From assembly GCA_024734495.1 (NCBI GenBank), contig JALMQS010000187.1, positions 10,903,300 through 10,967,299 on the forward strand: a DNA stretch of 64,000 nt. The letters run 5' to 3'. The notes beneath the pieces are model-generated. The model saw only the letters and a list, made by a program, of their open reading frames with translations, was not told the origin of the DNA and did not search any database. Shown here in pieces: positions 24,500 to 34,975 of this stretch. Made by a program: the position numbers and the translations under genes. Each line of letters opens with the position of its first letter. Position 1 is the first letter of the stretch. The DNA comes from Forficula auricularia. Lineage: Eukaryota; Arthropoda; Insecta; Dermaptera; Forficulidae.

Positions 24500-24884
24500 T
24501 TGTACCTGTCGACGTGACGTTTAGAAATGACTTAACTTAAAATTATGGAAAAATTCCAAAAATTCTCTTATATATCCTTCTTATCCGCGACAAATAATAA
24601 CTTTTTCTTTTGATTGACAATTATCTTGGAAGATATAATCATTTTTCTGTTCTCTCCCTGTTTGTAGGCAACCAGAAGTGAGGGATTCACTAAGCGACGG
24701 CCCTTTCAGATTATATAAACGTTTCGGGAGAAATTCTCATTTTATTAATGAAAATTTTATAAAATTGATGTTTTAACCCCTTCAGACCTGAATTAAATAT
24801 CATCGATTAAAAATTTATTTTTGAATTTAAATAAGTTGCTAGGGCATACTATTATAGAATATATTTTTGGAATATATTTCTACA
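24500..24884. other. AT-rich sequence, no gene seen
   Basis: Holds another copy of the dispersed degenerate motif near 24568-24640 ('ttatccgcgacaaataataa'), but no open frame of note. Confidence 0.5.
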
Positions 24885-25595
24885 ATATTATTAGTGTACA
24901 TGAACATGAACTACATTCGGTTGCAGTGGTTTTATCTATTACAAATTTTGAATAAAATTCATTAGAATATTATGTACATGTTCGTGTACAATAGAATGGT
25001 TCTTATTTTAGAAGTATGTAGAAATAAACTTGTTCGTATAGATAAAAAACTAATAACTGTAGATTTCGAGCCATATCGAACATCGCCTAACCGAGCCCTG
25101 GCCTTCTAAAGTTTCGAAAAATCCGTTTATTACCTATTTTGGTGCATCCTATTATTAAACGGTCTCAAATGGCTAAGACGAATCCAAAACATGTTTATTT
25201 ATTGAATCAATTTTAGTCCGATTTGAATAAATAAACATGCTTCGGATTTGTATTAATGTCCTCCGAAGGGTGAACCGCGATTGGAATTATGTGTACACCG
25301 TCTTTGGAATTACTTTGGAATTCATTAGATAATCTATTGTCATCTATTGTCTTCTACTTGGAAATGAAAGTGGAAGTGGAATTATGTAGGTGTACACAAT
25401 TTTAAGTCGCAGTTCACCCTTCGACTTCCTCTATCGATATAATCTATAATTTGGTCATTTGAGACCGTTTAATATTAGAGTGCACCAAAATGATAAAACC
25501 TACTTTTTTAAGCTTTAGAGGACTAGGGCTCGGTTATGCTCAAAATTTACAGTTATTAGTTTTTTTTTATCTATACAAACAAGTTTACGGGGTGT
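24885..25595. repeat. Nested palindrome complex
   Basis: At least four inverted-repeat pairs are arranged concentrically or side by side: (1) 24897-24913 with 24974-24991 (tgtacatgaacatg and complement); (2) 25025-25172 with 25448-25590, long outer arms containing ggtctcaaatg and 'aaaactaataactgt'; (3) 25179-25243, a hairpin around catgtttatttatt; (4) 25263-25300 with 25388-25430 (cgaagggtgaaccgc and complement). No coding sequence. Probably foldback elements inserted into one another. Confidence 0.8.
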
Positions 25596-26590
25596 CCTGT
25601 TGATTTTTGCATAATTTGAAATTCCCATATACGCTAAAACCACTCTACTGTACAAGGAGTCTAAAAGGGTTAAGAAAGCAACCATTTTTCCCAATTTCTT
25701 AAAATTGCTCCCGGAACGATTGGATTTCAAATAAAAATTTCAAATTGTGTTTTTTTATATAAAAGATTTGTAATTATTTATACACAAAACAATACAGTTT
25801 TTCGATAATAATATGCATATATTAGTTACGAAATCTTTGGTATGCGAATACGACTCGCGCTTCTCCGATTTATTTTTGATTATGTCTGTTAAGAAATATC
25901 TGAAATGTGTGAAAAAATCATTTTAAGTATGAATTAATTCTATCTGTTTGTTTATTAAAGAATGAAAACTCAGAGAGTCCGATTTAGTCACAAAATATTT
26001 GTATTTCTAAAATGAAGAATTGATTATACATGAGTTATTCTACTGTCGAAAATCAGAAAATAACTGAAAAGTTATTGACAGGCTCTTTAATGGTTGTAGC
26101 TAATGACACTGTTCAAAAATTACGAACCCAGTAAAAGTTTATTTTCTTGTACTTTTTTTTAATTTAAATATTTTGACTATAGTTTGGGAATTCTTATTCC
26201 TCCTGGAAATCATAAATTATATAATTAAGGAGTGGGGAAGGTTTTTTTAGATGAAACATTGTACGATTTGAGGAGAATAAACATAATAGAAACGATTCTC
26301 ATTGCTTAAGTATGTTTCTAATTAATTACCAATTTGGCCACTATAAAATCAGTAGATGGCAGCACTTGATGCCAACGCCTGTATTTAGACAACCGTACTA
26401 GACGAAAAATTGCATTGACTTCGGGCGCGTCGGTAAATGTTTATAATATAAATTTAAATTCAAATCTTTTATAAAAAACAATCTTTAAAATGTTTAATAA
26501 AATCGAAAATTTCTCCCTTTATCAATTTAAAATTTGTATATATAGTTACTTTAAAAGAAATCGATGCACAAAGACAAAAAAAAGGCATTC
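25596..26590. other. AT-rich sequence, no gene recognised
   Basis: No frame with a recognisable domain. Near 26340-26365 it has a TATAAAA-like word, then agtagatggcagcac, which resembles the core of a CTCF-type site, but this is short and could be chance. Confidence 0.5.
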
Positions 26591-26596
26591 CGTTGA

Positions 26597-26632
26597 ATTG
26601 ATAACCTCCCTTTTTTTGAAGTCGATTAAAAA
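26597..26632 (-). mobile_element. Solitary end of the ACCGACTTC element (remnant)
   Basis: On the minus strand the sequence reads cgacttcaaaaaaaggg then aggttatcaattc, matching the 'accgacttcaaaaaaggagg' 5' ends at 51476 and 58378. The rest of the element is absent or unrecognisable. Confidence 0.55.
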
Positions 26633-26710
26633 GGAAATATAAAACAATTATCTATTTTGAAAATTCTTCCGAAATGTTTGAGATTTTAACAAACTTTAAA
26701 TATTGTTTTT

Positions 26711-27641
26711 ACTTTACCATACAGTGTATGGTCAAGAATTGTAATAGTGCATGAAAAAAGTGGTTTTTTCCTTCTTTTTTTCGAAATATCTCAAAAACGG
26801 CTGAAACTATTTTGATTAAAAAATTGAGCGAAACCATGGCATTTCGCTCTACAAAAAACCCCTAATAAGTTAACATCGAGAAAATTATATTTTTCGAGGT
26901 AATAATTTTTTCGTCAAAATGTCTGTTATCTGTCTGTTAGTTAGTCTGTGCGTTACCAAATTTTGTGGGCGAGCTACCTCAAAAACTAGGGTGAATATCG
27001 AAACCAAATTTCACACGTAGTTTTGGTCCATTGAGATTAAGAGCTGATTAGCATATCGACCCAAATTTAAGGGGGTAGAGGGGGTTAAAAATAAAAAATC
27101 TTGGCTATTTGACCAAACTCAACCAAATTTTGTATACATAATCAGTGGGACCCCAGAAGTCTAAAAATGCAAAACTAACCTCCCAAATGGGGGGATGCTG
27201 GGTCAAAAAATTAATATCTAAGCCATTTGACCAAACTCAACAAGTTTTGTATACATAATCAGTGGGACCCCAGAAGACTAAAAATGCAAAAACTAACCGC
27301 CCAAAACGGGGGGGGGGTAAAAATAAAAAATCTAAGCCGTTTGAGCAAACTCAACCAAATTTTGTATACAATATCAGTGGACCCCCAGAAGTCTAAAAAT
27401 GCAAAAACTAACCGTCCAAAGGGGGGTGCATGGTCAAAAAATTAAAATCTTGGCCATTTGACCAAACTCAACTAAATTTTGTATACATAATCAGTGGGAT
27501 CCCAGAAGTATAAAAAGCAAAAACTAGCCCCCCTCCCCTACATGATGATAAATAATTTTATTAAATATTAAATATAAGTGAGGGGTCAGGTTGTATGGTA
27601 AAGTCAAGTGGATGGCCACATCAGAACACGTCAGCTTATTT
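26711..27641 (+). mobile_element. Mobile element family 'ACTTTACCATACA', copy 3 (~930 bp, expanded minisatellite)
   Basis: Same termini and left half as the copies at 19211 and 23805, but the interior minisatellite (27090-27530) has four units instead of two. Each unit carries 'caaccaaattttgtatacat' or near it, 'agtgggaccccagaagtcta' and a G-run. It ends 'cacgtcagcttattttt'. The length difference between copies is explained by unit number. Confidence 0.87.
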
Positions 27642-27889
27642 TTTTATAAAATATTTGTATTATTTTTTATATAATAAAAATTAAGAATACCATTTTTACA
27701 ATTCTTTGAATATATTTTAAAATGTATTAAGTCTAAAATTTGGATATAACATACATATATGTGATGGTGCAAGTGAAAAGGGTCCCTATCTTCACAGAAT
27801 AGTGTTTTCAGGAAAGGCAAAATGTGATATAATATATAAATAAACATATGATATATAGATAGATTAGATAGGGTACTATAAATGTTTTA

Positions 27890-28115
27890 AATTAGAAATT
27901 TGGTATTTGATGAGGCTCTTGAAAACTTTGGAAACAGGTGGAATGTCTTCGTTAGTAAAAAGACATACAAGATTTCCTTATAGTCTAACCATTTATTCTC
28001 CAGAAAAACTTTTGAAACGTTTCAGCGGATATTCTCACGCCATCCTTAGTCTACAAGGGAAATAATCTAAATTACAGTCAAGAAATTTAACTAACACATG
28101 TCATTTTTAAGATAC
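27890..28115 (-). mobile_element. Diverged Penelope-like element terminal fragment
   Basis: Collinear with the pLTR at 38262-38480: tgatgaggctc, then a run related to 'ttcagttaataaagaaag', then 'tttgaaacgtttcagcggat' and 'ccatccttagtcta', then '...aatttaactaacac'. On the minus strand the hammerhead region (about 28013-28055) is degenerate: CUGA is replaced by CUAA and stem II is disturbed. This shows the PLE family was active here long before the tandem copies at 38-49 kb. Confidence 0.7.
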
Positions 28116-28560
28116 AAAGAAACAAAAGAAGAGAAAACTCATCCTGGTTTTTCATAATATAGTACAATTTTTTATGCAGAAATTCATTCTTTTTCTACAG
28201 TTAACACATTATAATATGTATTTTTATCAAAGCTTGTAATAATAAAAAATAACCAACTAATACTAAAACATAATATTTATTTAAATAAATCAAATAAAAT
28301 TTTTTTTATCTTCGTTATTTACCTGGTGAGTATTCATAAGTTAAAATTATCATTAATATGATTTGAAATATGTCCATACAATTGAATACATATATAAGAA
28401 AATGTTTTCTAATATAATATATATGCAGTGTTGAAATATTGTTAAAGAAATTTTTTAATTACGGTCATCTACACACAGATGTGATGGTCAGTGATTTCCG
28501 TCCCGATCAACGAACCCTTGTAAAACACGCTTCTTCCCTTCTTTCCAGTAACCGATGTAC
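28116..28560. other. AT-rich sequence, no gene seen
   Basis: Stop-rich, with no recognised repeat apart from TA runs near 28390-28430. A 61-codon frame from 28439 runs into the foldback at 28561 and is not credible. Confidence 0.5.
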
Positions 28561-28741
28561 CCTTAGGGCCGGTTGTTTGTCGCAAAGTAAATGCTTTTTA
28601 CCACTAACACAGGGTAGATGGTAAATAGAGGGACTGGGATGGCCAATCAGATGCCAGACACTTATTGGTTCCTCCATTTACCATCTACCCTATGTTAGTG
28701 GTAAAAATAATTTACTTTGCGACATACAACCGGCCCTTAGT
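28561..28741. repeat. Foldback element (arms ~63 bp, spacer ~50 bp)
   Basis: Left arm 28561-28626 (ccttagggccggttgt, 'cgcaaagtaaatg', 'ccactaacacagggtagatg') is the reverse complement of 28673-28741 with few mismatches. No ORF is present. It lies ~90 bp upstream of the LTR at 28831. Confidence 0.88.
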
Positions 28742-28830
28742 CTGTGAGATTATATGACTAGAGGAAATCCGCAATAAATCAGTAGTGTGATGACAAGGAT
28801 GTGAATTCTTCAAATTATCCTTTTGACTAA

Positions 28831-29309
28831 TGTTGGGAATATTCCATTTGATTGTCACGTGATGTTTTTTCTCCCCTCCACCCTTAACGAAATGTCAGCC
28901 AAAAGACATTTGCCAACTGACTTGAGAGACACTTCCAATCTGACTATCAAACGGACAACAGTCAAACACGAACAGATTCAGACGATACACGATAGAAATT
29001 AAATTAGGTTGGAGTTGGTGGTGTTTCACAAAGCTCCTTGTGAAACACCACCAACTCCAACCTAATTTAATTTTAACAATGTTTCACTATAAACCAACAC
29101 CGCGTTCCCTAAATTTTTTTGGTACACGATAGATTCAACCCCTTTACGAACTCTCTTAACATTTACGATAATACTATTACGCCTTTATAATAACGCCCTT
29201 CGAATGAAAGTTGTCATTCACCTGTATATAGAATATTATACTGTTAATAAATATTTTATCATAAGTGAATCTTTTATTTGATAAAACCCTAGACACAAAT
29301 AACGCAACA
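28831..29309 (+). mobile_element. Solo LTR of an LTR retrotransposon (with a nested insertion)
   Basis: Begins TGTTGGGAATATTCC and ends ...ataacgCAACA, giving the TG...CA ends with 5-bp inverted TGTTG/CAACA. Just downstream, agtgaacccagacgcag looks like the tRNA primer-site or leader region of Gypsy/BEL-type elements. No gag-pol frame or second LTR follows, and no 4-6 bp TSD is visible, so it is an LTR plus a little leader rather than a clean solo LTR. Without the insertion at 28996-29122 it is ~350 bp. Confidence 0.6.
28996..29122 (+). mobile_element. Palindromic foldback insertion (127 bp) with 10-bp TSD, inside the LTR
   Basis: A near-perfect palindrome (28996-29076; arms around 'ggagttggtggtgtttcac', loop aaagctccttg) is followed by a ~45-bp tail, 'aatgtttcactataaaccaa' and caccgcgttccctaaa. 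The direct repeat tacacgatag flanks it at 28986-28995 and 29123-29132. The tail matches in pattern the tail of the 16390-16656 element (atgtttca..taaa.cc.acacc), so the two are probably one family with different arms. Confidence 0.82.
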
Positions 29310-30660
29310 AGCCACAGTGAACCCAGACGCAGGGATTAGTGAAGAGTACAGATCACACATATATATAAATATTCAAAAATTCATAACATAAAAATCATAA
29401 TTCAATCAATTTTTCGAATTATTGGACGAGACAAAATTTGTTCAGCTGGTTCTCTAAAAACAGGAAATGCCATGAGCTCGATTTTGACCAGGGTGAAGAT
29501 AAGGACTCTTTTCCCTTGCACCATCACATATATGGATTTGAAAAATAATTAAATCAGTAGATAGATTTTGAATAATTTATTAGTAGGGCAGGTCTAACCC
29601 TATTTGGGTGAGATAGTTCACTCATCACTCGACCATTTATAAAATCCTCAAAACTTTTTTACTTATTCTTTCAATTTTAAATTTAAAAATAATCAGATTC
29701 TTTAAGATCTAGTTTCTCTTTAAAAATCCTGTGGAAAAATCAACAAATTTAGTCATTATCTTGAGGGTGATATAATTCCATAAATTAAAAAAATCTAGTT
29801 CCGGTTGTCACTAGATTGGTTAAGTGTATTTTGACGAGATATTCCAACTCTAATATTTATTTATTGATAGAGATGCAAAACGTTCAATCCCTATATGTAT
29901 AAGGATATTTTATTTATGAACCCGAGGCGAAATCCCTGTCTCCATCTAGGCAACACAACCAATGCGACGCGACGGCTCACACGGTTGCCTAGTCAATCAA
30001 TTTAGGCGCGTTCAATAACACATTCACATTCGGAGATTTCCATTTTATTTATTTTTCAACTAACTCTATTTATGAAGCAATCATTTAATAGAAAGACAAG
30101 TCACATAATTATTTTTAACTCATAAGAATTATTAAATATATGAACAATACAATAATACAAACAAATATATATAACAAGATAAAACGATATTTTATGAAAT
30201 CATGTTTTATCTAATGAAAACTAAAAAATACTGTAAATTATAATGTTGATACAGGTCATTTGATGAGGGAGTATAAAATTTAATTGAATTGACAAAAAAT
30301 AGACATTTTTGCATTTTTGAAATTTTACTCTGCTAGGGTGCAAATTTACTACTAGGGTAAAGAAAATTGTTCAGTAATCAGATTAAAGTGGGCGTGGCCA
30401 CGGGTGCAGCTTCGTCCAAGAGTTTTGAAATAAGCTGCACTTGTGCCACCTCTACTTCATTCTGATTAGTGATTCTAATTAAATTTGAAAAAATTTTCAC
30501 TTGGAGTTTTCAGTCTTTGTTATAAATCAAATATTATCAATATGAAGTGTTATGTTATGTTATCTTATGCTTTGGCAAATGGTAAATATGTACTACATAT
30601 TCAATTGTCATCAAGAATATATCAAGATGTTTTCCTTACATTTGTGTAAATTGATGGGGC
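29310..30660. other. AT-rich sequence, no gene recognised
   Basis: It starts with ~35 bp of LTR-retrotransposon leader. A GC-richer patch at 29925-30010 (aatgcgacgcgacggc) has no ORF. A small hairpin lies at 30389-30455 (gtgcagctt...aagctgcac). Two copies of a ctactagggt-like word at 30330-30360 anticipate the palindrome at 30673. Confidence 0.5.
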
Positions 30661-30672
30661 CTTTTGAACCCA

Positions 30673-30778
30673 CCCTAGTAGCACAATGTTTCATACTATA
30701 TAGTAACTATATAGTTTTCGGGAATCTATATAGGCACTATATAGTTACTATATAGTTTGTAACATTGTGCTACTAGGG
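30673..30778. repeat. Near-perfect palindrome (arms 42 bp)
   Basis: Left arm 30673-30714 (ccctagtagcacaatgtttc...) is the reverse complement of 30737-30778 (...aacattgtgctactaggg), with 'actatatagtaactatatag' repeats inside each arm and a ~20-bp loop. No TSD was found by eye. Foldback or MITE. Confidence 0.88.
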
Positions 30779-30944
30779 CAGCCATTACCACTGAGGACGA
30801 GGTGCCGTAGACCCTTGAAATATTTGGATTAATCATTTAAATAAATAAAAACTGAAACAAGCAAATGATTTTATGCATCCTTCATTATAAATAATATGAA
30901 TTTTTTATTGATTCTTTACAAATAATTCTAACTAACTCTATAAA

Positions 30945-31662
30945 AAATCTGGAGGTAATTTTCGTCTGTAAATTGGCTTTTAACGAACATATTAATTATG
31001 TAATGGGAAGGACTAAACGAAGTGGGGTTTTGTTGTTTGCAATACTAAATCATTTAAAAATCCGTAATCAAATACCTATATACTTAAGTTTAATTAAATC
31101 TTTAGTAATATATCGTATACATCTAAAATCTGAAGGATTTTTCTAAAAAATAACATTTTTAGAAGAGAAAACATTCACCATAAAGTTCTAAGACGTTTAG
31201 CATTTCAATCTAAGATGTCACAATTTAATAATGATTATACTTCTGTCGGAGAAACTTTATGGCGAATCTAAGTATCTTCTTTCATGATCGTCTCTGTTAT
31301 TTTATTTATTTATAAGATAATGTCTGACTCGTAAGATGTCCTTAAATTAGAGACTTGGTTGCTGTAAACATGCCAGCTTATACATTAAGCAGAAAAATCC
31401 CGTTTTATTCTGTGCTCCTACTAAACACCATTCTAAGAGCAATCCAATTTACAGAATGTATCGATGTTTTAACGAACTTGCCCAAAGTCTAGAAAATTCC
31501 ATTGAATAATTTTCATTCGATATTAAAAAAGTATTGGCGACTTTCTAAGAACTTATATTGATGTATAATTGAATTAATTCTTTTGGAAAAGCGATTTAGA
31601 GCTTCAATTGTAAACATATAAAGGGTTCATGGCGTGAAAAAATAAATAAATAATAAATAATC
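30945..31662 (+). pseudogene. Decayed CR1/Jockey-type LINE, 3' part
   Basis: The frame from ~30956 reads VIFVCKLAFNEHINYVMGR, then ILNHLKIRNQIPIYLSLIK and SLVIYRI. This matches the LGVxxDxxLxFxxHI and IYxSLIxSxLxY region after the reverse transcriptase of Jockey/CR1-group LINEs. Further frame-shifted pieces read KVLRRLAFQSK..FNNDYTS (about 31175-31245) and NPIYRMYRCFNELAQ (about 31448-31492), both typical of the C-terminal region. Frameshifts and stops separate the pieces. It ends in a 3' tail (AAATAAATAAATAATAAATAA-like) at 31637-31662. The catalytic domain is missing; dead copy. Confidence 0.72.
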
Positions 31663-31716
31663 ATATGTAAAAGTTCAAATTGCTTATTATTACTATACCA
31701 TAGTACTTATAGAAAT

Positions 31717-32270
31717 AATTCACTTAAAAATTGAAGGAAAAAGTAAAGATTATTTTAAGACTTTGAACGCTCTTCGCAAATTTTGTAGATGATCGGCAAG
31801 CAGCCAGGGCTAAATTAGCTTTTATACTAATCAATACTTTATAATAAAGGAGTAAGGACTCACTTGGTTTGTCCGGTTTCTCCCACTTATAGCTATATAT
31901 AAGGTAATTCACTTACAAATTGAAGGAAAAAGTAAATAATTTTTTAACACTTTGTACGATCTTCGCAAATTTTATAAATGATCGGCAAGCAGCCAGGGCT
32001 AAATTAGCTTTTTTACTAATCAATACTTTATAATAAAGCAGTAAGGACTCACTTGGTTTGTCAGGTTTCGCCCACTTATAGCTATATATAATTTACTTAA
32101 AAATTAAAGGAAAAAGTAAAGATTTTTTTAGGACTTTGTACGCTCTTCGCAAATTTTGTAGATGATCGGCAAGCAGCCAGGCCTAAATTAGCTTTTTTAC
32201 TAATAACTACTTTATAATAAGCAGTAAAGACTCACTTGGTTTGTCCGGTTTTGCCCACTTATGGCTCCCC
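31717..32270. repeat. Three tandem ~185-bp repeats beside the heat-shock element array
   Basis: Units at about 31717-31902, 31903-32085 and 32086-32270 share 'attgaaggaaaaagtaaa', 'ctcttcgcaaattttgtaga', 'tgatcggcaagcagccaggg', 'ctttataataaag', 'actcacttggtttgtc' and 'gcccacttatagctatatat'. On the minus strand each holds a TTATAAAG-type TATA word. No ORF. The array ends just before the GC-rich heat-shock element segment. Confidence 0.88.
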
Positions 32271-32312
32271 TCTTCAGGCCCCGCCCCCTGTATACTCTAT
32301 CTACCGTAGACT

Positions 32313-32350
32313 TTCTGGAAGCTTCTAGAAACTTCGGGAACATTCTGGAA
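32313..32350. promoter_or_regulatory. Heat-shock element array: eight perfect alternating TTC/GAA units
   Basis: From 32313 the trinucleotides TTC, GAA, TTC, GAA, TTC, GAA, TTC, GAA occur at exact 5-bp steps (32313, 32318, 32323, 32328, 32333, 32338, 32343, 32348). This is the inverted nGAAn pentamer array bound by HSF trimers; three units already make a functional site in known genes. Eight in phase in a ~75% AT context is far beyond chance. It lies in a GC-richer island (32270-32457). A TATA-like stretch (tatatttaaata) follows at 32458-32469, and TATAAAG words lie on the minus strand in the tandem repeats. No heat-shock protein frame adjoins it on either side. Confidence 0.9.
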
Positions 32351-32394
32351 AGACAGTCGTTCACAAGAATTGAACTCTGTCTCGCGGAGTGATG

Positions 32395-32457
32395 TTGAGC
32401 GACGGTTTGGGCGCCGCGAGCCAGCAAAAAGGCGGCCGAATGCAGGCTTTCTGCTGG
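32395..32457 (+). mobile_element. Helitron-like 3' end (diverged), adjacent to the heat-shock element array
   Basis: The segment gcgacgg...ccagcaaaaaggcggccgaatgc...gctggtat aligns by eye with 61715-61770 (gcgacga...ctagcaagagggccgccgaaggc...gctagtat). The latter ends in a GC hairpin followed by CTAG-T, the hallmark of Helitron 3' ends. Here CTAG is CTGG, and the hairpin is weaker. The left end of this element was not found; it may include the tandem repeats at 31717-32270. Confidence 0.5.
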
Positions 32458-32489
32458 TATATTTAAATATAATAACATAATCAAAATTA

Positions 32490-34386
32490 TTGGTGGAATT
32501 GGAATTGGAATAATTATCGGAAAAGAGGTTTTTTTATCTAATTAGTTTTTTCCTCTTATTAAAAACAAGGACTAAAATGATGATCAAGAACACTCGATGG
32601 TGGAGAAGTAATCTCCGGAGTCGAAGCTAAAATACAATGTATACATTAATTCATGTAAAATAATTGGTTTAATAAAATTTATATAAAAAAAAATCAAAAT
32701 TATTTTTTGATTTAAAAATTTTGTCACAATTTCTATTTCTTAATTTTAAATAATTAATATAAATTTATAATGATGACTGGAGGGGGTCAATATAAATCAA
32801 ATCAAATAAATTTTATTTCAATTTTATTTAATGAAAGTGTAAATCGACCCATTTACACGAATTTAAAATTAAAAATTATATTAATATATTGCTTTTAATC
32901 AAAGAAAAAAATTATTCTGGAACACTTGGTCCCCCAGGTACTTATATTATACTTTAAGGAAAATAAAAATGCTTTAGTTTTTCTCCTTAGAAAAGTGAAA
33001 ATGGAACAAAAACGCAAAAGGTTTGATTCTAGCCTTAGATATTAAGGAATCTGTCGTTTTTCATTTCTCTTGGTTATATAAGATGCATTTTAAATATTGA
33101 CCATATTCAATGATATTTTCGTGATACGGTATTTATTCTAAGATCAAAAACGGATTCCGATAAATCTTTTTGCGAATTTTTTGACCATAAGACAAAAAAT
33201 AATCATTTTCACCGAATAAAATTCCCTAAAGAGTTAGAAAAATAAAACTTCCCCGTTACTGTCGAGATAAACCAACTCCAAATGGCTATTAATAAAATTC
33301 GATAAGAGTTTCAAATCCAAACTGTTCGTTCCAGTTTCCAGAGGGCAAGGTTTTTTTTATAGCCCTGCTAACTATTTATTTCCATTTAGAAAGTCGTAAA
33401 TGGTCTCGAAACTTTTGCGCCCTGCCTGTCACTTAAAAAAACGACTGCGTGAAAATTCCAATTTTTGTTCGAGAATGTTCATGTTTTTGATAATTAACAA
33501 AATTTGCATAATTTATACATTTACTAATGAAATTACAACAACAACAACAAAAAAGCTTAAAATGAACTTTTTTTACATATTTAATTTATTTAAAAGAATT
33601 TTAATCAATACTAAAAATAAAATTTAAAATTGATTTCGATGTATGTTTTTTATTTCAATTTTGTGCCGATTCACTCAAACAACTGTTGTTTTTTTGACCG
33701 CGTTTTTAAACAAACATAAAACCGGATATTGTGGTCCCCTTAAAGTGACCAAAAATCCATTGTTCAGTGCTTACGTATGTATCCCCTGTGTTTCGCAACC
33801 ATAAGTCTCAGAGCTACGAAATTCGCACCTTAAGCTTGATATAGAGTAGAAGGAGTACAGCAAGCTTTTGGTTGAAATCGAAACACCGAAAGTTGACATT
33901 TATTTGACAATTTTTTCATTATTTTTGATTTTCTCATAAACGGCAATAACAATTTTTTTTTAATGGGTGTAGTTATCAAGTGTCGTGAGTTATTAGTTGT
34001 GTATAAATTTTAATCCTATTGAAATAAAAGAAGGGGATGTAAATTACGACTGTCGCGATGATTTCAAATAAGTGAGAATGTGAAAGTCGTGTGGTGACCA
34101 CAGCAGTTGATTTTCAATTAGCGTACTGAATCATTAAAAAGTTTCACTTTTTCCTCCAATTTTTTATTGGGTTTTTTTAATAAACAGGAAAATATCAGAA
34201 AATCAAAATTTTTCTAACATCCTTTCTTTGCAGATTTATTTATATATACAGATGATATTCAATTTGATTGTGAATATAGTTTAGCATTTTTCTGAGTGAA
34301 TACACAATATTTTCTACATGAGTGAATCTAATCGAAGGGATTGAAAATTGAAGTGCTCTTTTAAGCCAGGCAACCAAACTCAATCT
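32490..34386. other. AT-rich sequence, no gene recognised
   Basis: Stop-rich in all frames, with poly-A and poly-T tracts. Contains a diverged 'attgtggtcccc' dispersed repeat (33718-33778, compare 16848) and one related to 22425-22510 (34305-34370). A short (ACA)n lies at 33536-33551. No gene follows the heat-shock element array on the plus strand. Confidence 0.55.
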
Positions 34387-34417
34387 AGAGAGAGAGAGAC
34401 AGACAGACAGACAGACG
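34387..34417. repeat. (GA)n(CAGA)n microsatellite
   Basis: Simple run agagagagagag then cagacagacagacagac. Confidence 0.95.
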
Positions 34418-34973
34418 GGAATATAACTGAAACTTGGTTAATCTTCAATCCGGCAAAATTGTCATGATTACACGTTCTGCGTATATCCACAAATCCAGCT
34501 TACATATTTTATATTATTTACTTGCCAAATCATACAATTTTAATATATATTTTTTTCATATAATATACAATAAACACATTCAATAACTTTTTTATTTTCC
34601 CTTATATCTGTATTATTATATGAAATAAGCAAGTATTGCATACCTCTTCCGAGGTCTTGACACTTTGACGGCGTCTATATTCAAAGATATAAAATCTATT
34701 TTCTCTTTGTCACTTCCAAGCGAATGTAATTGATTCCTTAATAGAGAGAGATTATGAAAATCAAATTCAAAACAAAAAATATAAAAAAGAAAAAATACAA
34801 GATTTTGATCCCCCCAAGGGAGAAATCAATGAGGTTGTCATTTGCCTGATGGAAATGCTTATATGTTCTTATACACCTAAGTATTTTTTAAACGTTTTTT
34901 TTTTTTTTTTTTTTACAGGAATCTGAAATTAGAGGATTCAAAAAAATCTTCCCTTTTTTGGTTTTCCTTATTA
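34418..34973. other. AT-rich spacer, no gene seen
   Basis: Ordinary AT-rich sequence with a T-run at 34899-34914, directly left of the TIR element at 34976. Confidence 0.55.
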
Positions 34974-34975
34974 TA

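Noticed and set aside
32212..32484. 90-codon minus-strand frame across the heat-shock element array
   Set aside because: It arises from the GC-rich island and the tandem repeat; codons follow the HSE periodicity, and no heat-shock protein or other domain is present.
32458..32490. Heat-shock protein gene downstream of the HSE array
   Set aside because: A TATA-like word is present, but the following kilobases have stops in all frames and no hsp70 or small-hsp motif.
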